NCBI GenBank assembly: GCA_024345305.1
Contig: BRON01000014.1
Span: 992,001 to 1,056,000, forward strand
Direction: 5' to 3'
Length of the DNA stretch: 64,000 nt
Source of the DNA: Mrakia gelida
Lineage: Eukaryota > Basidiomycota > Tremellomycetes > Cystofilobasidiales > Mrakiaceae
Made by a program: the position numbers and the translations under genes. Below, one piece after another: positions 1 through 10,916 of the stretch. The notes under the pieces were generated by a model. It was not told the DNA's origin. It did no database searches and saw only the letters and a program-made list of their open reading frames with translations. Numbering within the stretch: the stretch's first letter is position 1; each line of letters opens with the position of its first letter.

Positions 1-414
1 GAGGGAGAGGGAGAGGAGAAGGGTTGGGTTTACGAGGAGGAGGGAGGAGGAGGTGCAGGGTTTGGGTTTGAGGGGGATGGTGGGGATGGGGATGGGTTTA
101 GAGTGAGTGGTGTGGGGGGGTTCGTCGCGTCGCTGCCCGTTGTGCGAGAGGAGGAAGAGGTTGATGAGTTGGAGGCCGACGGCGTTGTTGGTGCTGGTGG
201 AGGAGACGCGATGGAGGGTGGGAAAGATGCTGCTGGTGGAGAGACGCTAGTGGAGAGTGAGGATACAAAGTTGAAGGTGGGCGAGGGAGAGGAGGCGGGA
301 GAGAAGGAGAAGCTAGTGGTGGTGAGTCGCGTTGCGTCTCCGTTCTTCTCCTCTTCCTCGTGTCGAGATCTCGATGCTGATCTTCCTTTCTTCCTCTCCT
401 CCCCAACATGGCAG
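1..414. other. Unassigned purine-rich left edge
   Basis: The plus strand is strongly G/A-rich for about 300 bases. A possible intron with a GTGAGT donor near 321, a CTGAT branch point and a CAG acceptor at 412-414 sits just before the F-box gene. The frame ahead of that donor is not open in phase with the next exon, so this is best read as 5' leader or the tail of a neighbour cut by the window edge. An open frame does run back to position 103, but its Glu/Gly-rich translation looks non-coding. Confidence 0.3.
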
Positions 415-1314
415 ATGGCTCTTCCACCAACTCCTGAATCCCTTCCTCGCCCAGATCGACCTCTCAACCCTTCCACCTCGACCGACGCTGCTCCTCCTCC
501 TCGACCCTCCTTCACCATCGCGGACAGCACGCCTCCACCCTCTCGGAACCTTACCATCCTCAGCCTCCCCTCCTCAGTCCTCCACCTCATTCTCCTCCAA
601 ACCATCGATCCCTCTTGCCTCTCCAACCTCTCCATCCTCCTCACCTCCAAACTCTTCCACTCCATCGCCCGTCCAATCCTCTACCGCGTCGTCTCCCTCC
701 GCTCAACCCAAGGCTGGTCCTCCTTCTTCGCCTCCGGCTCCTCCGCTCAACTCCGCTCAGCCTCAGGGAACGTCGCTCGTCGGAAGGAAGACTACGACGC
801 CATCGAGGAACTCGAGATCCACGCCGAGGCTTCGAACGTCGCGTCCCATCTAGCAAGAATCGACATGGTTCTCGCTCTACACGACATCTCCAGCAGACGA
901 GGTCGGACGAAGAACAGAGCTTTCGTACCCAACTCGACTCCCTTCCTCCCCAAACTCAAGAAAGTCACCCTCTCCTTCCCTCCCACCTCGCCGACCTCCT
1001 CGCTCGACCACACCGTCACCCTCCGTCCCTTCCACCCGGCGCTCCTCAAAGCGCTTTCCTTCCCCACCCCGACGGTGGAGATCACGCTCATCGAAGTAAG
1101 GAAGTCGGATCAAGTCAGAGCGGTGTTTGGGACGGTGCAGGGGGTGAAGAAGGTGGTGCTGGAGAGACCGGTCGAGGGAGGGAGGAGGGAGTTGAGCGAG
1201 ATGGCGAGGACGAGTGGAGGGAGGATTGAGGTTCCGACGGGGGACGAGGGGTGGGTGCCCGTGGAAAGGGTGGAGGAGTGGAGGAAGAAGAGTGTTTGGG
1301 TGGGGATGCTTTGA
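415..1314 (+). CDS. F-box-like protein
   Basis: Single-exon ORF of 299 residues if started at the Met at 415; the frame is open back to 103, where a longer start is possible. After a Pro/Ser-rich N-terminus, residues about 45-95 read as an F-box-type helix set: L-P-S-S-V-L-H-L-I-L-L, a Leu-rich stretch, then a P-I-L-Y-R-V-V segment. The same segment (LYRDV or similar) follows the F-box in five other genes of this window. The rest is a basic, Leu-rich region with no recognised repeat. F-box proteins normally bind Skp1 and act as substrate adaptors of SCF ubiquitin ligases; that role is inferred here from the family only. The gene lies 280 bp upstream of a MYND gene on the same strand. Confidence 0.6.
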   Translation: MALPPTPESLPRPDRPLNPSTSTDAAPPPRPSFTIADSTPPPSRNLTILSLPSSVLHLILLQTIDPSCLSNLSILLTSKLFHSIARPILYRVVSLRSTQGWSSFFASGSSAQLRSASGNVARRKEDYDAIEELEIHAEASNVASHLARIDMVLALHDISSRRGRTKNRAFVPNSTPFLPKLKKVTLSFPPTSPTSSLDHTVTLRPFHPALLKALSFPTPTVEITLIEVRKSDQVRAVFGTVQGVKKVVLERPVEGGRRELSEMARTSGGRIEVPTGDEGWVPVERVEEWRKKSVWVGML

Positions 1315-1595
1315 AGGGAGGAAGGGAGAACGCGTTTTTCAGGGTGATTGACTTTCATTCGTTCGTTTCGACGCGACTTTTTTTTTGCTCGCTCTTGCTT
1401 TGGTTGGTTTGCTTGGTGTCCTTTTCTCTCCTTATTTTCACGACTTCTATGATGACGAAACGTTCTAGCAGCCTCCGTGGCCCCTTCTTCCTTTGGTTTT
1501 CAGGTTCTCCGACCTTCTCCTCCAACGGCATCAGTCAAACGAAACGACCTTCCTTTTCCTCCCTCCCTTCCTCCTCCTCTCACCGCTTCCTCAAG

Positions 1596-2972
1596 ATGAA
1601 CTCTAGTCAAGTCGAGGAAACAGTCACCCGCTTCGCTGGACTCCTCAAGATCGACGATGCTTCTTTCAAGCTAGCGAAAGAAACGAACTATCGCTGGACG
1701 GGGCAAGAGGGATCTGAGGAGGTTCGTTCGCCCGCTTCCTCTTCTCCTTCTCCTCTCGTTCGCTTCGACCAGGAATGTTTCCTTCCTGTCTGAACTCCCT
1801 CAGCGCTTTTCTCCGATCCAGATTTCGGGATGGTGGGCAGAACAGAGGAAACGAGGAGTCGAGTCGCAGACGGTTCCTCAGATGTTTGCGAGTTTGCCCA
1901 CGCTCCTCCCTTTTCCCCTCCCCTCCTCAACTCTTCCTCTTCCTCTCTCGCACCCTTCCGCTCTCTGACCCTTGCTGCCTTGCGGTACATCGCTCCCATT
2001 TGTTGTTTCAAGACCGCTCTGGCGAGCAAGCACCTCCCTCGATTCATCGAGGTTTACCGAGACGTCTTTCCAAAACAGCTTTGGGACGAAGCTCCCTTCT
2101 CGCTCGTCGTTCTCACCGGACTTTCGACGACCCCTCTCTTCAGTCGATACATGCACACCATCGATGGAGCAAAGCTTTTCACCGCTCTGGCTTCCAAGAT
2201 CGTCAAGTTCAGGAAAATGGATCCAGAGGAAGTTGTGCGTTCGTCTTTGATGGTTGCACCAGGTGAAACGCGTCTTCATGGCTGATCATCCTTCCACGTT
2301 TCTCGATCTTCACAGGAGTCAGATCCCTCGGTATCCAGCTTCGCTACCCTCTTTCAGAACGTGGCCCGAGTCCTCTTCAGCATCGCAACGAACCTCAACA
2401 GGTCGAAGATCTCTCCCTCCGTCCTCACATCTCTTCAGCGTGAGATCCTCCCTCAGCTCAAGAGCATCGATCGCTGGCTCGGTATCGCGGAAAACGTCAA
2501 CTTCCGAGAGGTTATCGACGACCTCTCTTCAATGAAGAAGGACTTTACTCGACTCCTCACGTTCGTCCAAACCTCGACGACGGACGCGTCGTGGTCGACG
2601 TACCTGGACGGTGATGGACCTGGCGAGATCTCTCGATGGATGAAGTGCGAGGGAGGATTCGAAAAGGGGGATTGCATGCCTGCTTTGGCCGGTCAAGACC
2701 TTCCTGGATGTGCTAAGGTGAGTTGAATTAGGCGGAGCTCGCTCGACACGCCATCAGAACGCATTTCGACTTCGCCCTCGCTGAACCCCTTCTTCTCCTC
2801 TTCAGTGCCAATCTGTTCGATACTGTTCGAAAGGTCAGTCGGTTCTTGAGCACGTTTGAGTCTTTCCTCTCACTCGAACTGACGCCTCTCGTCCCTCGTT
2901 CGAATCACAGCTCATCAAAAAGCTCACTGGAAGATCCATAAGCACATCTGCTTCAGACCTACTTGGGCTTAG
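1596..2972 (+). CDS. MYND zinc-finger protein, copy 1
   Basis: Multi-exon gene. Exon 1 starts at the Met at 1596, followed by a helical region (ending near the donor at about 2234), a second helical exon from about 2314, and two short C-terminal exons. Introns have GTGAGT or GTCAGT donors and CTGAAC/CTGAC branch points. The C-terminus spliced across the last exons has the core of a MYND finger: C-x2-C, then V-R-Y-C-S-K-x-H-Q, W, H-K, C, ending F-R-P-T-W-A. MYND domains bind two zinc ions and contact proline-rich partners. This is one of six relatives in the window that share the layout of long divergent helical region, C-terminal MYND, and a Trp-containing tail. Molecular function is unknown. 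The second exon boundary near 1720-1830 is uncertain. Confidence 0.65.
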
Positions 2973-3271
2973 ATTGATCGCAGGATGCATCTTATGAATT
3001 TCGCCTCCGATGAGTGTCGTCTGTTCGCTTCTGCCCTTCATACCGAAGGAGCTCTGCTCGTTAGAGTTTGACGCGCCTCGCTCTGAGTCGCTCTCTTCCT
3101 TCTTCTTCGCTCGTCGGTCACCTCCAATGCTTCGACAGTCACACGAGTAGCTTATATCTCTCTCTTTGAACGATGAACCAGAAACCAAAGTCCAAGCAAA
3201 GTGTAGATTGGCGATGTACATACGGAATGCGACGCGACTTGGTCCCTTCGAACCCGTCCCTCTACCCTCCA

Positions 3272-4457
3272 TCATTTCAGCTCCCTCCACCACCGACTCT
3301 CATTCACCACGACCCTGGTGCACCTCTTCTCCTCCTCTTCCATCTCCAACAAACTCTCCACCTCGTTCAACCACTCCTCGACCGCGTCCTTCTCCTCCTC
3401 CGACCCAACATCCAGCACCAACGCTCCCTCTCTCCCTCCCCACCCCTTCAAATGCAGCCCTCCACCCTTCAACATTGCTTCCAAACAGTCCACGAGATCC
3501 TGAGCCGAGGCGGGAGACGCGGGTTCCGAGGCCGAGTTCGAGTTGTTCGAGCGAAGAACGAACCTCAACGATCCCTCCTCATCGGCTCTCCTCCTCAACC
3601 CACCCAGCAGCCTCTCAGGACGATAAACTCCCGCTCCCAGTTCCAACTCCATCACGATGGTGACCTCCTGGATCCCCATCCTCGTCGCCGAAGGAGTGAC
3701 CGTCCTCATGGGCGAGTGGCAGCTCTCCTCTCCGTTCGCGGGAGGAGGACGAGGGAGGAGAACCAATACGAGTCCTTCCGTTTTGACGTAGTTGTAGACC
3801 GAGTCTCGCTCCGAGAGATCCACCGAAGACGACGGAGTGGATATGACGAGGGTTTGGAGGTTGAGAGAGGAGGTTCCGGTGTTGAGGAGGCGAGAGAAAG
3901 GGAAGGAGAGGGAAGAGCCTTGGCGAGTGGACGGGAAAGGGTCAGAGGGAGAGATCGAGAGGTGGAGGGTCTTGATCTGGGAGAGAGAGAGGAAGGGGAG
4001 GAGATTGGGTGGTGGGAGGAGTATAGAGGTGGGTAGGAGGTCGGGCTGTATGGATGCATAGGAGGACGGAGAAGAGCGAGTCAGTGAGGGAAGAAGGGAG
4101 GGCTGAAGTGACGTCGAGAGCTCACCCCTCCTCCTTTGATGCTCTCTTTCAGCCAGTGCTTGAGCTTGCAAGTCGATTTGAAGCCGTGGGACTGTCGAGA
4201 AGAGTAAGGCGAGTAAGCTCATGTACTTTTTAGCATCGAATAAGGAGTGCGAAGGAACCCACCTTGCGTTGAAAGAGCTTGAAGAGTTGAGCGTTCGAGG
4301 TGACGTTGACGGTCGAGTACAAGATGGGACTGGCGAGAGCGAGGAACTCGTGAGAGGTGCGAGCGACTTTGGAAAGCGTGTAGGGAGTGCAGAAGGAGAG
4401 GATGGCGAGGAAGATCTCGGTTGGAAAAGGTCGATTGGGGGTGGGAGGTGACTTCAT
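3272..4457 (-). CDS. F-box protein
   Basis: Model: exons 4457-4263, 4191-4126 and 4045-3272 on the minus strand, giving about 344 residues with all junctions in phase. Exon 1 carries a clear F-box: F-P-T-E-I-F-L-A-I-L-S-F near residue 12, followed by A-R-T-S-H-E-F and a P-I-L-Y-S-T-V-N-V segment. Introns use a GTGGGT and a GTGAGC donor with CAG acceptors. The C-terminal 250 residues are Leu/Ser-rich and then acidic (E-E-E-E-K near the end) and look like a variable substrate-binding region. The start codon is only 70 bp from the divergent ITPA gene, so the two probably share a promoter. Likely an SCF ubiquitin-ligase adaptor; substrate unknown. Confidence 0.7.
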
Positions 4458-4527
4458 GGGCGTTTGGAGGGAAGGGACGAGAGGTCGCGAGCTTCCTCTT
4501 CTTCTTCCCTCGAGCCATCACGACCGA

Positions 4528-6000
4528 ATGGAGGATGTCAGATCTTTCGGTGAGTCGATTCAACTTGACTCCCATACTCTCTATTAACGAACTTTTATCC
4601 CCTTTTCCCTGCAGTCTTCGTCACTGGAAACCGTCACAAACTCGAAGTCGTAAAGGTGAGCTCGACCTTCCTTCCCTCGTCTCGCCTTCGTCTTCCCTCC
4701 CCCGCAGATATTCGCGCACTAACTCAGCCCCGTCTACGTTCTCCATTACAGGCACTTCTATCTGCTGGAGACTCTGGAATTCAAGTCACCTCTCAAGCTC
4801 TCGAGAATCGTGAGCTTCAAACCTCTCTCTCCCCTCGACCCCCTCCAATCCTCCGTCGCATCTCTCCGAAGCTCACCAGCTCGCTTCCTCCCTCTCTGAT
4901 GGAGTGGCTGCAGTCCCCGAGGTCCAAGGAACCACCATAGAAGTCGCTAAAGCGAAATGTAGAGCTGCTGCCCTTCAGGCGAGTCTGTCTCGTACTCTTC
5001 CTTCGCTGAGCTCAGCCCTCCCTCTTCGTTGGTTCACTCGATCTCACTCTCTTCCTCTTCCTTTTCACTGGTATAGATCGGAGGCCCCTGCGTAACAGAG
5101 GACTCATCGCTAGCCTTCGAAGCTCTCGGAGGTCTCCCAGGTCCTTACATCAAGGATTTCATGGACGCCGTCGGACTCGAAGGCGAGCTCAACGTTTCCA
5201 TCTCTCCCCTCGTTACTCTCTCTCTCCTTCTCTCCCTGCTCTTCCAGAGCTATCATCAAGCTGCTCCGCAGAGCTTTGATAACGATCATCTTACTGTCGC
5301 TCATCCTACTTTGCTTCTTCGCCATGTTGAACCATTCGTTTGTCCTGATCGTTCGTTCGCTCTGGGCCTGACTCTCGTCTCTTCTCGTTACCTTGCTCCC
5401 TCCAGGCCTCAACAAGATGCTCGTGGGCTTCCCTTCCAAATCGGCCACCGCCATCTGCACGTTCGCCTACTCGTCTGGACCTGGAGCCGAGCCTCTGGTG
5501 TTCGAGGGAAAGACGGACGGGAAGATCGTTTCGGCCCGTCGAGGACAGAACGTCGACGTCTTTGGGTACGCTTCACTCTCGTCCTTGCTCGCCTCTTCTC
5601 GCCGGTCGGCCGAGTGATGTGCGGAGTGGTTAACTCTTCATGCATGGTTGCGTCGAGGCGGGAGAAGAGAAGTGTAACAATAAAACGAGCTCGACCTGAC
5701 CTGACCTAACGCGTCCGTTCTTCCCTCTCTCTTCTCTTCGAAACAGATGGGACCCGATATTCCAACCCAACGGTTACGACGTGACGTGAGTGTCTCTACG
5801 TTTCTTCTCCCCTGCGACTCTCCTCTCTTCGAGTCGTGCCCTCGTTCTGCGTTCGACACTCGCTCGTAAACTGATCCTCTTCCCTTCTTACCTCGACTCT
5901 CTTGTACAGGTACGCTGAGATGCATCCCATCGAGAAGAACAAGATCTCGCATACGGATCAAGCGTTGACGCTGTTGAAGGCTCATCTGCTCTCGCTTTGA
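4528..6000 (+). CDS. HAM1: Inosine triphosphate pyrophosphatase (ITPA/HAM1)
   Basis: Eight exons: 4528-4549, 4615-4655, 4752-4809, 4914-4978, 5077-5182, 5406-5575, 5747-5785 and 5910-6000. The protein hydrolyses ITP, dITP and XTP to monophosphates plus pyrophosphate in the cytosol, cleaning the nucleotide pool of deaminated purines. Family hallmarks are in order: F-V-T-G-N-R-H-K-L near the N-terminus, L-P-E-V-Q-G-T-T, a T-E-D-S segment, [25 protein letters not shown] and the terminal K-N-K-I-S-H motif. Size is normal for the family. Two consecutive introns (from 4979 and 5183) start with GC instead of GT, and the second is long (223 nt). Converges on the minus-strand gene ending at 6349. Confidence 0.93.
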
Positions 6001-6348
6001 TTGACGTTGATGATGAGCTGGTGAGGACGCGTCCTCTCCTGCCTCCCTTTTCCTCTCGCTTTTCTCTCATTCCGACGAAGAGAGTTCTGATTATCTCATC
6101 TCAACCCCTTCATTTTGCTTCACCCAGATTCATCCTCGCCTTCTGAAAGCTGGACCTCTCCGAGGCTCGAACTCGTCTCGGTCGTCTTGGTCTTTGTTCC
6201 TTTCGTACAACCGGGTTTTAGCGATATAGATGCCAATCAAAAGCCGCAAACAACAACTACACTATACTAAACACCGTGAAACTCTATAGATTAGCTGAGA
6301 AGTACAGTACAATGATACAGAACGAACGCCGCGCTCGACACCTGCTCG

Positions 6349-6920
6349 TCAACCCCTTTCCAGCTCCTCCAACTCCTTGAGTTTCAGTTTCAGCTTCAGC
6401 AGTCTGTTCTCCTCTTCCAGCCTCGTAACTCTCTCGTAGATCGTCTCAGTCGCGTGCCTCTTGTCCTCGAACGCCTGCAAAGCCACCGCTTCCTCCGAGT
6501 CCCTCCGTTCAACGAACATCATCGCCGTCGCGATTTCTTCGGCTTGCTCGAAAGTCAACGCGTTCTGGCGTTCTGAGAACGACGGAGATAGGGAGAAATC
6601 TGTTTTCGCGTCAGAGGAGGAAAGGTAGAAGCGCACAGAAGACGGGAAAGGAAGACGGAAACCCACCTCGACGAACGAGCGAAGAGGTCGAACTGTGTTG
6701 AGAGAGGTTCGAGAGTTCAGAGGACGTTGAGTTGGAAAAGGCATTGCTTCGGACGAGGGGTGGCGGATCTGGGAGAGTGAACAGAAGGAGAAGAGAGGGA
6801 GGAGGGATGGAAGGAAGAGGGTTCAGCCAACTTCGAATTCGCGAGCTCGACGCGTCTCAGCGGGTCGAGACGAACCTCGAGTCTGTGCTGTCTCAACTCA
6901 CATGCGTGATGGCCATCCAT
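6349..6920 (-). CDS. Small coiled-coil protein
   Basis: Model: exons 6920-6902, 6768-6667 and 6572-6349, all in phase, encoding about 114 residues. The N-terminal 40 residues are Pro/Ser/Asn-rich. The second half is highly charged and helical: a run with Q-A-E-E-I-A-T-A-M-M, then heptad-like Leu/Glu repeats (R-L-E-E-E-N-R-L-L followed by alternating K-L) to the stop. This resembles a short leucine-zipper dimerisation segment without a basic DNA-binding region. I do not recognise the family. Another ORF covers the last two exons without an intron, but it leaves the first exon unexplained; the spliced model is preferred because all junctions keep phase with good splice signals. Confidence 0.5.
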
Positions 6921-6947
6921 AGAGGGAGCGAAGGGAGGATGTGTAGT

Positions 6948-7595
6948 TTAGTGATTGCTTTTGCAGGCAAGAGGGAGGTGATGGTTTGAAGTGAAAAGCA
7001 GCGGGAGAAGTCGAGGCGGACGTCGGTCGTTCTGCGGCTTCGATCCCCATTTTGCCATGTTCCAGATTCCCAAGACGCGGCAGGACGATCGAGGACTTCC
7101 TATTGCAGACAAACAAGGAGAAACATCCAGTCTTCTCAGGTCGAACGAGAACGCGAGGGAGATGAACTCCTCGCTCAGTCGCCCGTGCTGCTGCAAGTTT
7201 TCGCTGGCGTTGACCTTACATCAAGGACGAGAGAAACAGGGTATGAGAGGGCGAAAAGATCGCTCGAAGGAGCACTCGCAAAGTGTATACAGAAGCTTGT
7301 GTGATTCAACGGGGAATAGGGTTCGACCAACACGACGCGGGGACGCCCAAAGAGGGAGAGGTTCTCACCGCTCACCGAGGTCGCCGAGCTCTCCTGCCTT
7401 CTTTGAGAGATTATATCAATCAAACGCGTCAAATAAGCGATCCCCACGCTCACTGAAGCTCACTCCAAGGGCTCCAAGCGCAGAGAGTGGGACGGACGCG
7501 GCCGAGCTTGTCTCTGCGACGTGTCTCGCCTTCGACTGCTTGCAAACCTCCTTCGACAGCTTCTCGGTGTCATTCTCACAGAAGGAAGAGGACAT
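6948..7595 (-). CDS. Hypothetical small multi-exon gene
   Basis: Tentative model with exons 7595-7464, about 7393-7376 and 7214-6948, giving roughly 138 residues. Exon 1 reads as a charged helix (T-E-K-L-S-K-E-V-C-K-Q) followed by a Ser/Ala/Leu stretch. The last exon opens with N-A-S-E-N-L-Q-Q-H-G-R-L-S-E-E-F. Donors are GTGAGC. The stop lies 28 bp before the start of the next minus-strand gene, which is very tight for two genes, so the two may be one transcription unit with an exon I mis-joined. No family recognised. Confidence 0.25.
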
Positions 7596-8157
7596 CCGCG
7601 GAACTCACAACTCAGAAAGATGAGCTCTCACAGAGCAGACTGAAATGCTGAAGCAGTCTCGAAAATCTCGACGCGTCGAAAGGTCGTCTTCGCTCTCTCA
7701 TCAAGCGCTTCCCGTCCTTATCGCCCTCTTCTTCACGTTCTGCAGGTTGAGATGCTCGCCCCGCGCGTACTTCTACGTTGTTGTCTGGGAGAAGAAAATA
7801 GATTGAGATCGAGTGTGAGGAGAAACGACGAGACGCGAAAACGAAGGTGGTCAACAAAAAAAGAAGGTCGTCGCTGCGGGGGCAGACGAAGGCGAGATGG
7901 TCGAGAAGAGGTCGTAACATGTCGTTAGGTTGAATAGGCGTGCGAGAGAGGTGGGACAATCAAGAGAATAACGAAGAAAGAGCAACACGTTCGTCGAAAA
8001 CGAGAGCTTGCGAGACCGTCGTCGTCGTCGCGGTCGAGAAAGAGAACGTCTGAAGAAAGAAGCAAGAGACGAAGCATAAGAGTAAGGAAGTGAGTTAGCT
8101 TCTGTTCTTTAAATCTACTCAGGGAGTCGATAAAGAGATAAGGGAAGAAAGGAAAGC
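7596..8157. other. No gene recognised
   Basis: Several overlapping ORFs on both strands with low-complexity translations. It holds one copy of the recurrent palindrome GACGCGTC (7670-7677). Probably promoter and leader of the minus-strand gene to the left plus the 3' flank of the gene ending at 8158. Confidence 0.3.
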
Positions 8158-9000
8158 TCACCATTCATCAAACGACGACGGCATCCCCAACAGGCCCACC
8201 TTCCTCCCTCCCCTTCCCCCACGAACCCCCTTCCCAGACTCAAAAGCATCCAGCCTCAAACCATCCTCCACCTCCATCGTAGCTCGCTGAGGGAGGAGAT
8301 CTGGAGTGACGGCTTCGAACCCCTCTTCGACGCTCGCCTTTCGTCCTCTGTTGTTCGCTCCTCCGCCTTCGAGTCTTGTCTGCTCCTGCTCCTCGTCGTC
8401 CGAGTCGTCGAAGAGAGGCTTGAACGACTGGTAGTTGAACGATGCGTTGTGGAAGGGAGTTGGTCGTTGGTCGATTTGGTTGGGGAGGAGGGATGAAACG
8501 GATGGGGAGGGGAGGGAGGAGGTCGAGGGAGGTTGGGCTGATGAACCGACGAGGAAGGCCTTCATTGCTGAAGGAGGAGGAGGAGCGGGTTGGAGTTTGA
8601 ACTGAGTGGTCGTATTCTCTTGATTGTCGTCGTCGTCCGAATCGTCGTCGAAGAGAGGTTTGAAGGAAGAGTACTGGAAGGATGAGCCGTGGAAGGACGA
8701 CGAGCTCGCTCGAGGTTTGCCGTTGGAAGAGGAGGCGAGAGCGTGGTCTTCTTGGTGCTGGAGTTCATTTTCGAAGTCGTCAAGAGTGCTGGCGGTGTGG
8801 CTTCGGGGTCGAGTAGAGGTGAGGGAGGGAGAGTGGTCGAGGGAGGATGCTGGAGGGACGGAACGGAAACGGAAGACATCGAGGGAGGAGGTTGGATCGA
8901 GATGAGATAACGAGAAGGGAGAGTGGTCAGCGTTCTCGTCGTTCTTCCCCTACGGCTGCAAGAGTGGAAAGGGAGACTCACAAGGGTCTGAAGGAGACAT
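8158..9000 (-). CDS. Low-complexity protein with duplicated acidic motif
   Basis: Two exons, 9000-8982 and 8849-8158, encode about 236 residues. The junction is supported by a GTGAGT donor, a GCTGAC branch point and a CAG acceptor that keep phase. The protein is Ser/Pro/Asp-rich and probably disordered. A motif of the form F-H-x2-S-F-x-Y-x-S-F-K-P-L-F-D-D followed by an S-D-D acidic run occurs twice, around residues 110 and 170. The C-terminus has a G-R-G-G-R-basic patch and ends S-F-D-E-W. The duplicated aromatic/acidic motif looks like a short linear binding motif in tandem. No family recognised. Confidence 0.5.
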
Positions 9001-9425
9001 GGGTGAAGGAGCTGAGTTGGAGAGAGTCGTGGTTGGTGATTGGTGAGCATCCCAAAAGCTGACCTCGTCTTCGACTGTCCTTCAGCCCCTGAAATGAGGC
9101 GTCGCAGTTCCAATCTCGTCTTGGACCAACGAACCGAGCTAAAAACTTCAGCAGCACCAAGAGAATGGCAGATCCGATCGCATCGCTTCAGTAGCACGAA
9201 TTAGACAGAACTACAAGAGTTCGGTCTGACTCGGAGATCCAGGCTGCGAAAGAAGAACGAGCTCAGCACTCCCTCGACCCGCGACGCGTCTCAGACCGCT
9301 GTCCTCGAGGAGACACTTCCGTCGCTCTTTCCACTCTCTCTCCTCGTCAACAGGAGTATACTCGCCATAGTATCTGCGGCACGTCGTACGAATGAAGGGA
9401 GAAAAGAAGAACGGGGGGAGGCGAA
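9001..9425. other. Intergenic, nothing recognised
   Basis: Gap between two minus-strand genes, holding the promoter of the gene starting at 9000 and the 3' flank of the dehydrogenase. One GACGCGTC palindrome at 9283-9290. Confidence 0.4.
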
Positions 9426-10667
9426 CTACCACGCGATCTCCTTCAACGAGGAGTTGAAGAACTTCCCCGAGTCCTCGAGAGTTCGAGAGGTGAACATGAC
9501 GGCACTGATAGGTCCAGAAGTGACAGGGAAAGCAGTCAGCAGTCGGTTTCGAGCTGAAATGGGCGTGGAAAAGGAAGGCAGAGAAACTGAACTCACGCGC
9601 GTCGACCTCCCTCTTCAGCGGTCGCGACGACATCGCCCCCTCCGACATCCAGACCGACTTCGAGGGGTACCATGGAAGTAGACGTCACTCCCTGTCAAGA
9701 CAAGGAAGAAAGAAAAGGAGGTCGGTCAGAGTTGCGCGAGGTGAGAAGGGAGAGCGTTGGGAGACGACGGACGAACAGGATGATAGCAGACGACGATGAA
9801 GTTCTCGTGCTTCAGCTCGAAGTTCAATCTCTGGAAGAACTGATTTGAAGCCGCCTTGGACACCCCGTAGGAGACGAAAGCGCCCGAATCTGCGCCGAGG
9901 CTCCTGTTACCAAGAAGCAAAAGACAACGCGTCGCAGAATTCGGTCAGCTCTGGACTTTGCTGCGAGCCGGATAAGGTTGGGCGCTCACCATGGACTGGC
10001 GTTAGAGCCGACGTTGGAGAAGGTGTAGCTGATCTTCTTCTGGGATCCGAGTCGGAGGAGAGGAAGGAAGACTTGAACGACGTTGATGGCTCCGAACGTG
10101 TTCGTCGCGAAGTGCTCGAGCGTGGTTTTGGAGTCTCTGAAGACGAGAGGTCCGTTGAAGTCAGTATCGAGCACCAGGAAGGAAGGATTCGAGTATGATG
10201 ATACTCACAGTTCGGTGGGTTGGACTTCGTAAGAAAGGAGAACCCCAGCGTTGGCGAACAAGACGGCGATGCCATGTTCGGCGACGGATGGAAGAGCAGC
10301 GATCGCTTCAAACGAGGACTTGAATGTCGAATATCGGTCAATCCGTCGGCAATCCAGATCTTCAGCTGAAGTCGGCTGAAGCTCACCTTGACCGAATCCA
10401 AATCGCTCACGTCCATCTAGACAACGACGACGCATCCGCTCGTTCTCGCGAGGTTTTGAAGGTCAGCGGCAGCTTCAGGATCTCGAGCCGCTGCGATAAC
10501 GAAAGTATCGGGGTCCTGGAGAAGCGTCTTGATGGCGTTGAATCCGATCCCGTCAGGTCGGTTGGCTCCCTGAGAAGAAAGAAGAGGTCAGCACGCGCTT
10601 CGGACGGGACGAGCAGATCGGAGGAAGAAAAGGGACGAACGGTGACGAGGTATACGACTTGGGACAT
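9426..10667 (-). pseudogene. Short-chain dehydrogenase/reductase with in-frame stop
   Basis: Classical SDR read on the minus strand. Exon 1 ends in V-V-Y-L-V-T and joins G-A-N-R-P-D-G-I-G, the TGxxxGIG cofactor loop. It is followed by an A-A-R-D-P segment, M-D-V-S-D-L-D-S-V, F-A-N-A-G-V-L (the NAG motif), N-V-V-Q-V-F-L-P, the catalytic S-Y-G-V-S-K (YxxxK), then Y-H-P-G-V-T-S-T. Five or more introns keep phase. Just before M-D-V-S-D a TAG codon (10417-10419) interrupts the frame where this family often has a Lys such as AAG. No plausible intron removes it. A protein started at the following Met would lack the cofactor loop. It was probably an NAD(P)H-dependent oxidoreductase of unknown substrate; now a likely pseudogene, or a sequencing error. 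Confidence 0.7.
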
Positions 10668-10916
10668 TGTAGAGAGGGTTTCCAATGGAGGAGTGTGTCT
10701 GGTAGACTGGTTGAGAGAGAAAGAGATGGATGTTGAGATGTGGGACAGAAAGAAAGGTAAGGAGGGGAGAAAGCGAGGAGGGCAAGAAGAGTGACGAGAG
10801 AAAACGAGAGTTCCGGGTAGCAGAGAGTCTTCCCGGTTTCTGGTAAGGTCCTGTATAGAAGGTCAGGCTGCTGATAATCATGTTTAGAAGAGGAGAGAGC
10901 GATATGAGCTCATGGG

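Noticed and set aside
103..414. N-terminal extension of the first F-box gene from the Met at 103
   Set aside because: The Glu/Gly-rich translation looks non-coding, and a plausible intron in this stretch breaks phase; the Met at 415 is the safer start.
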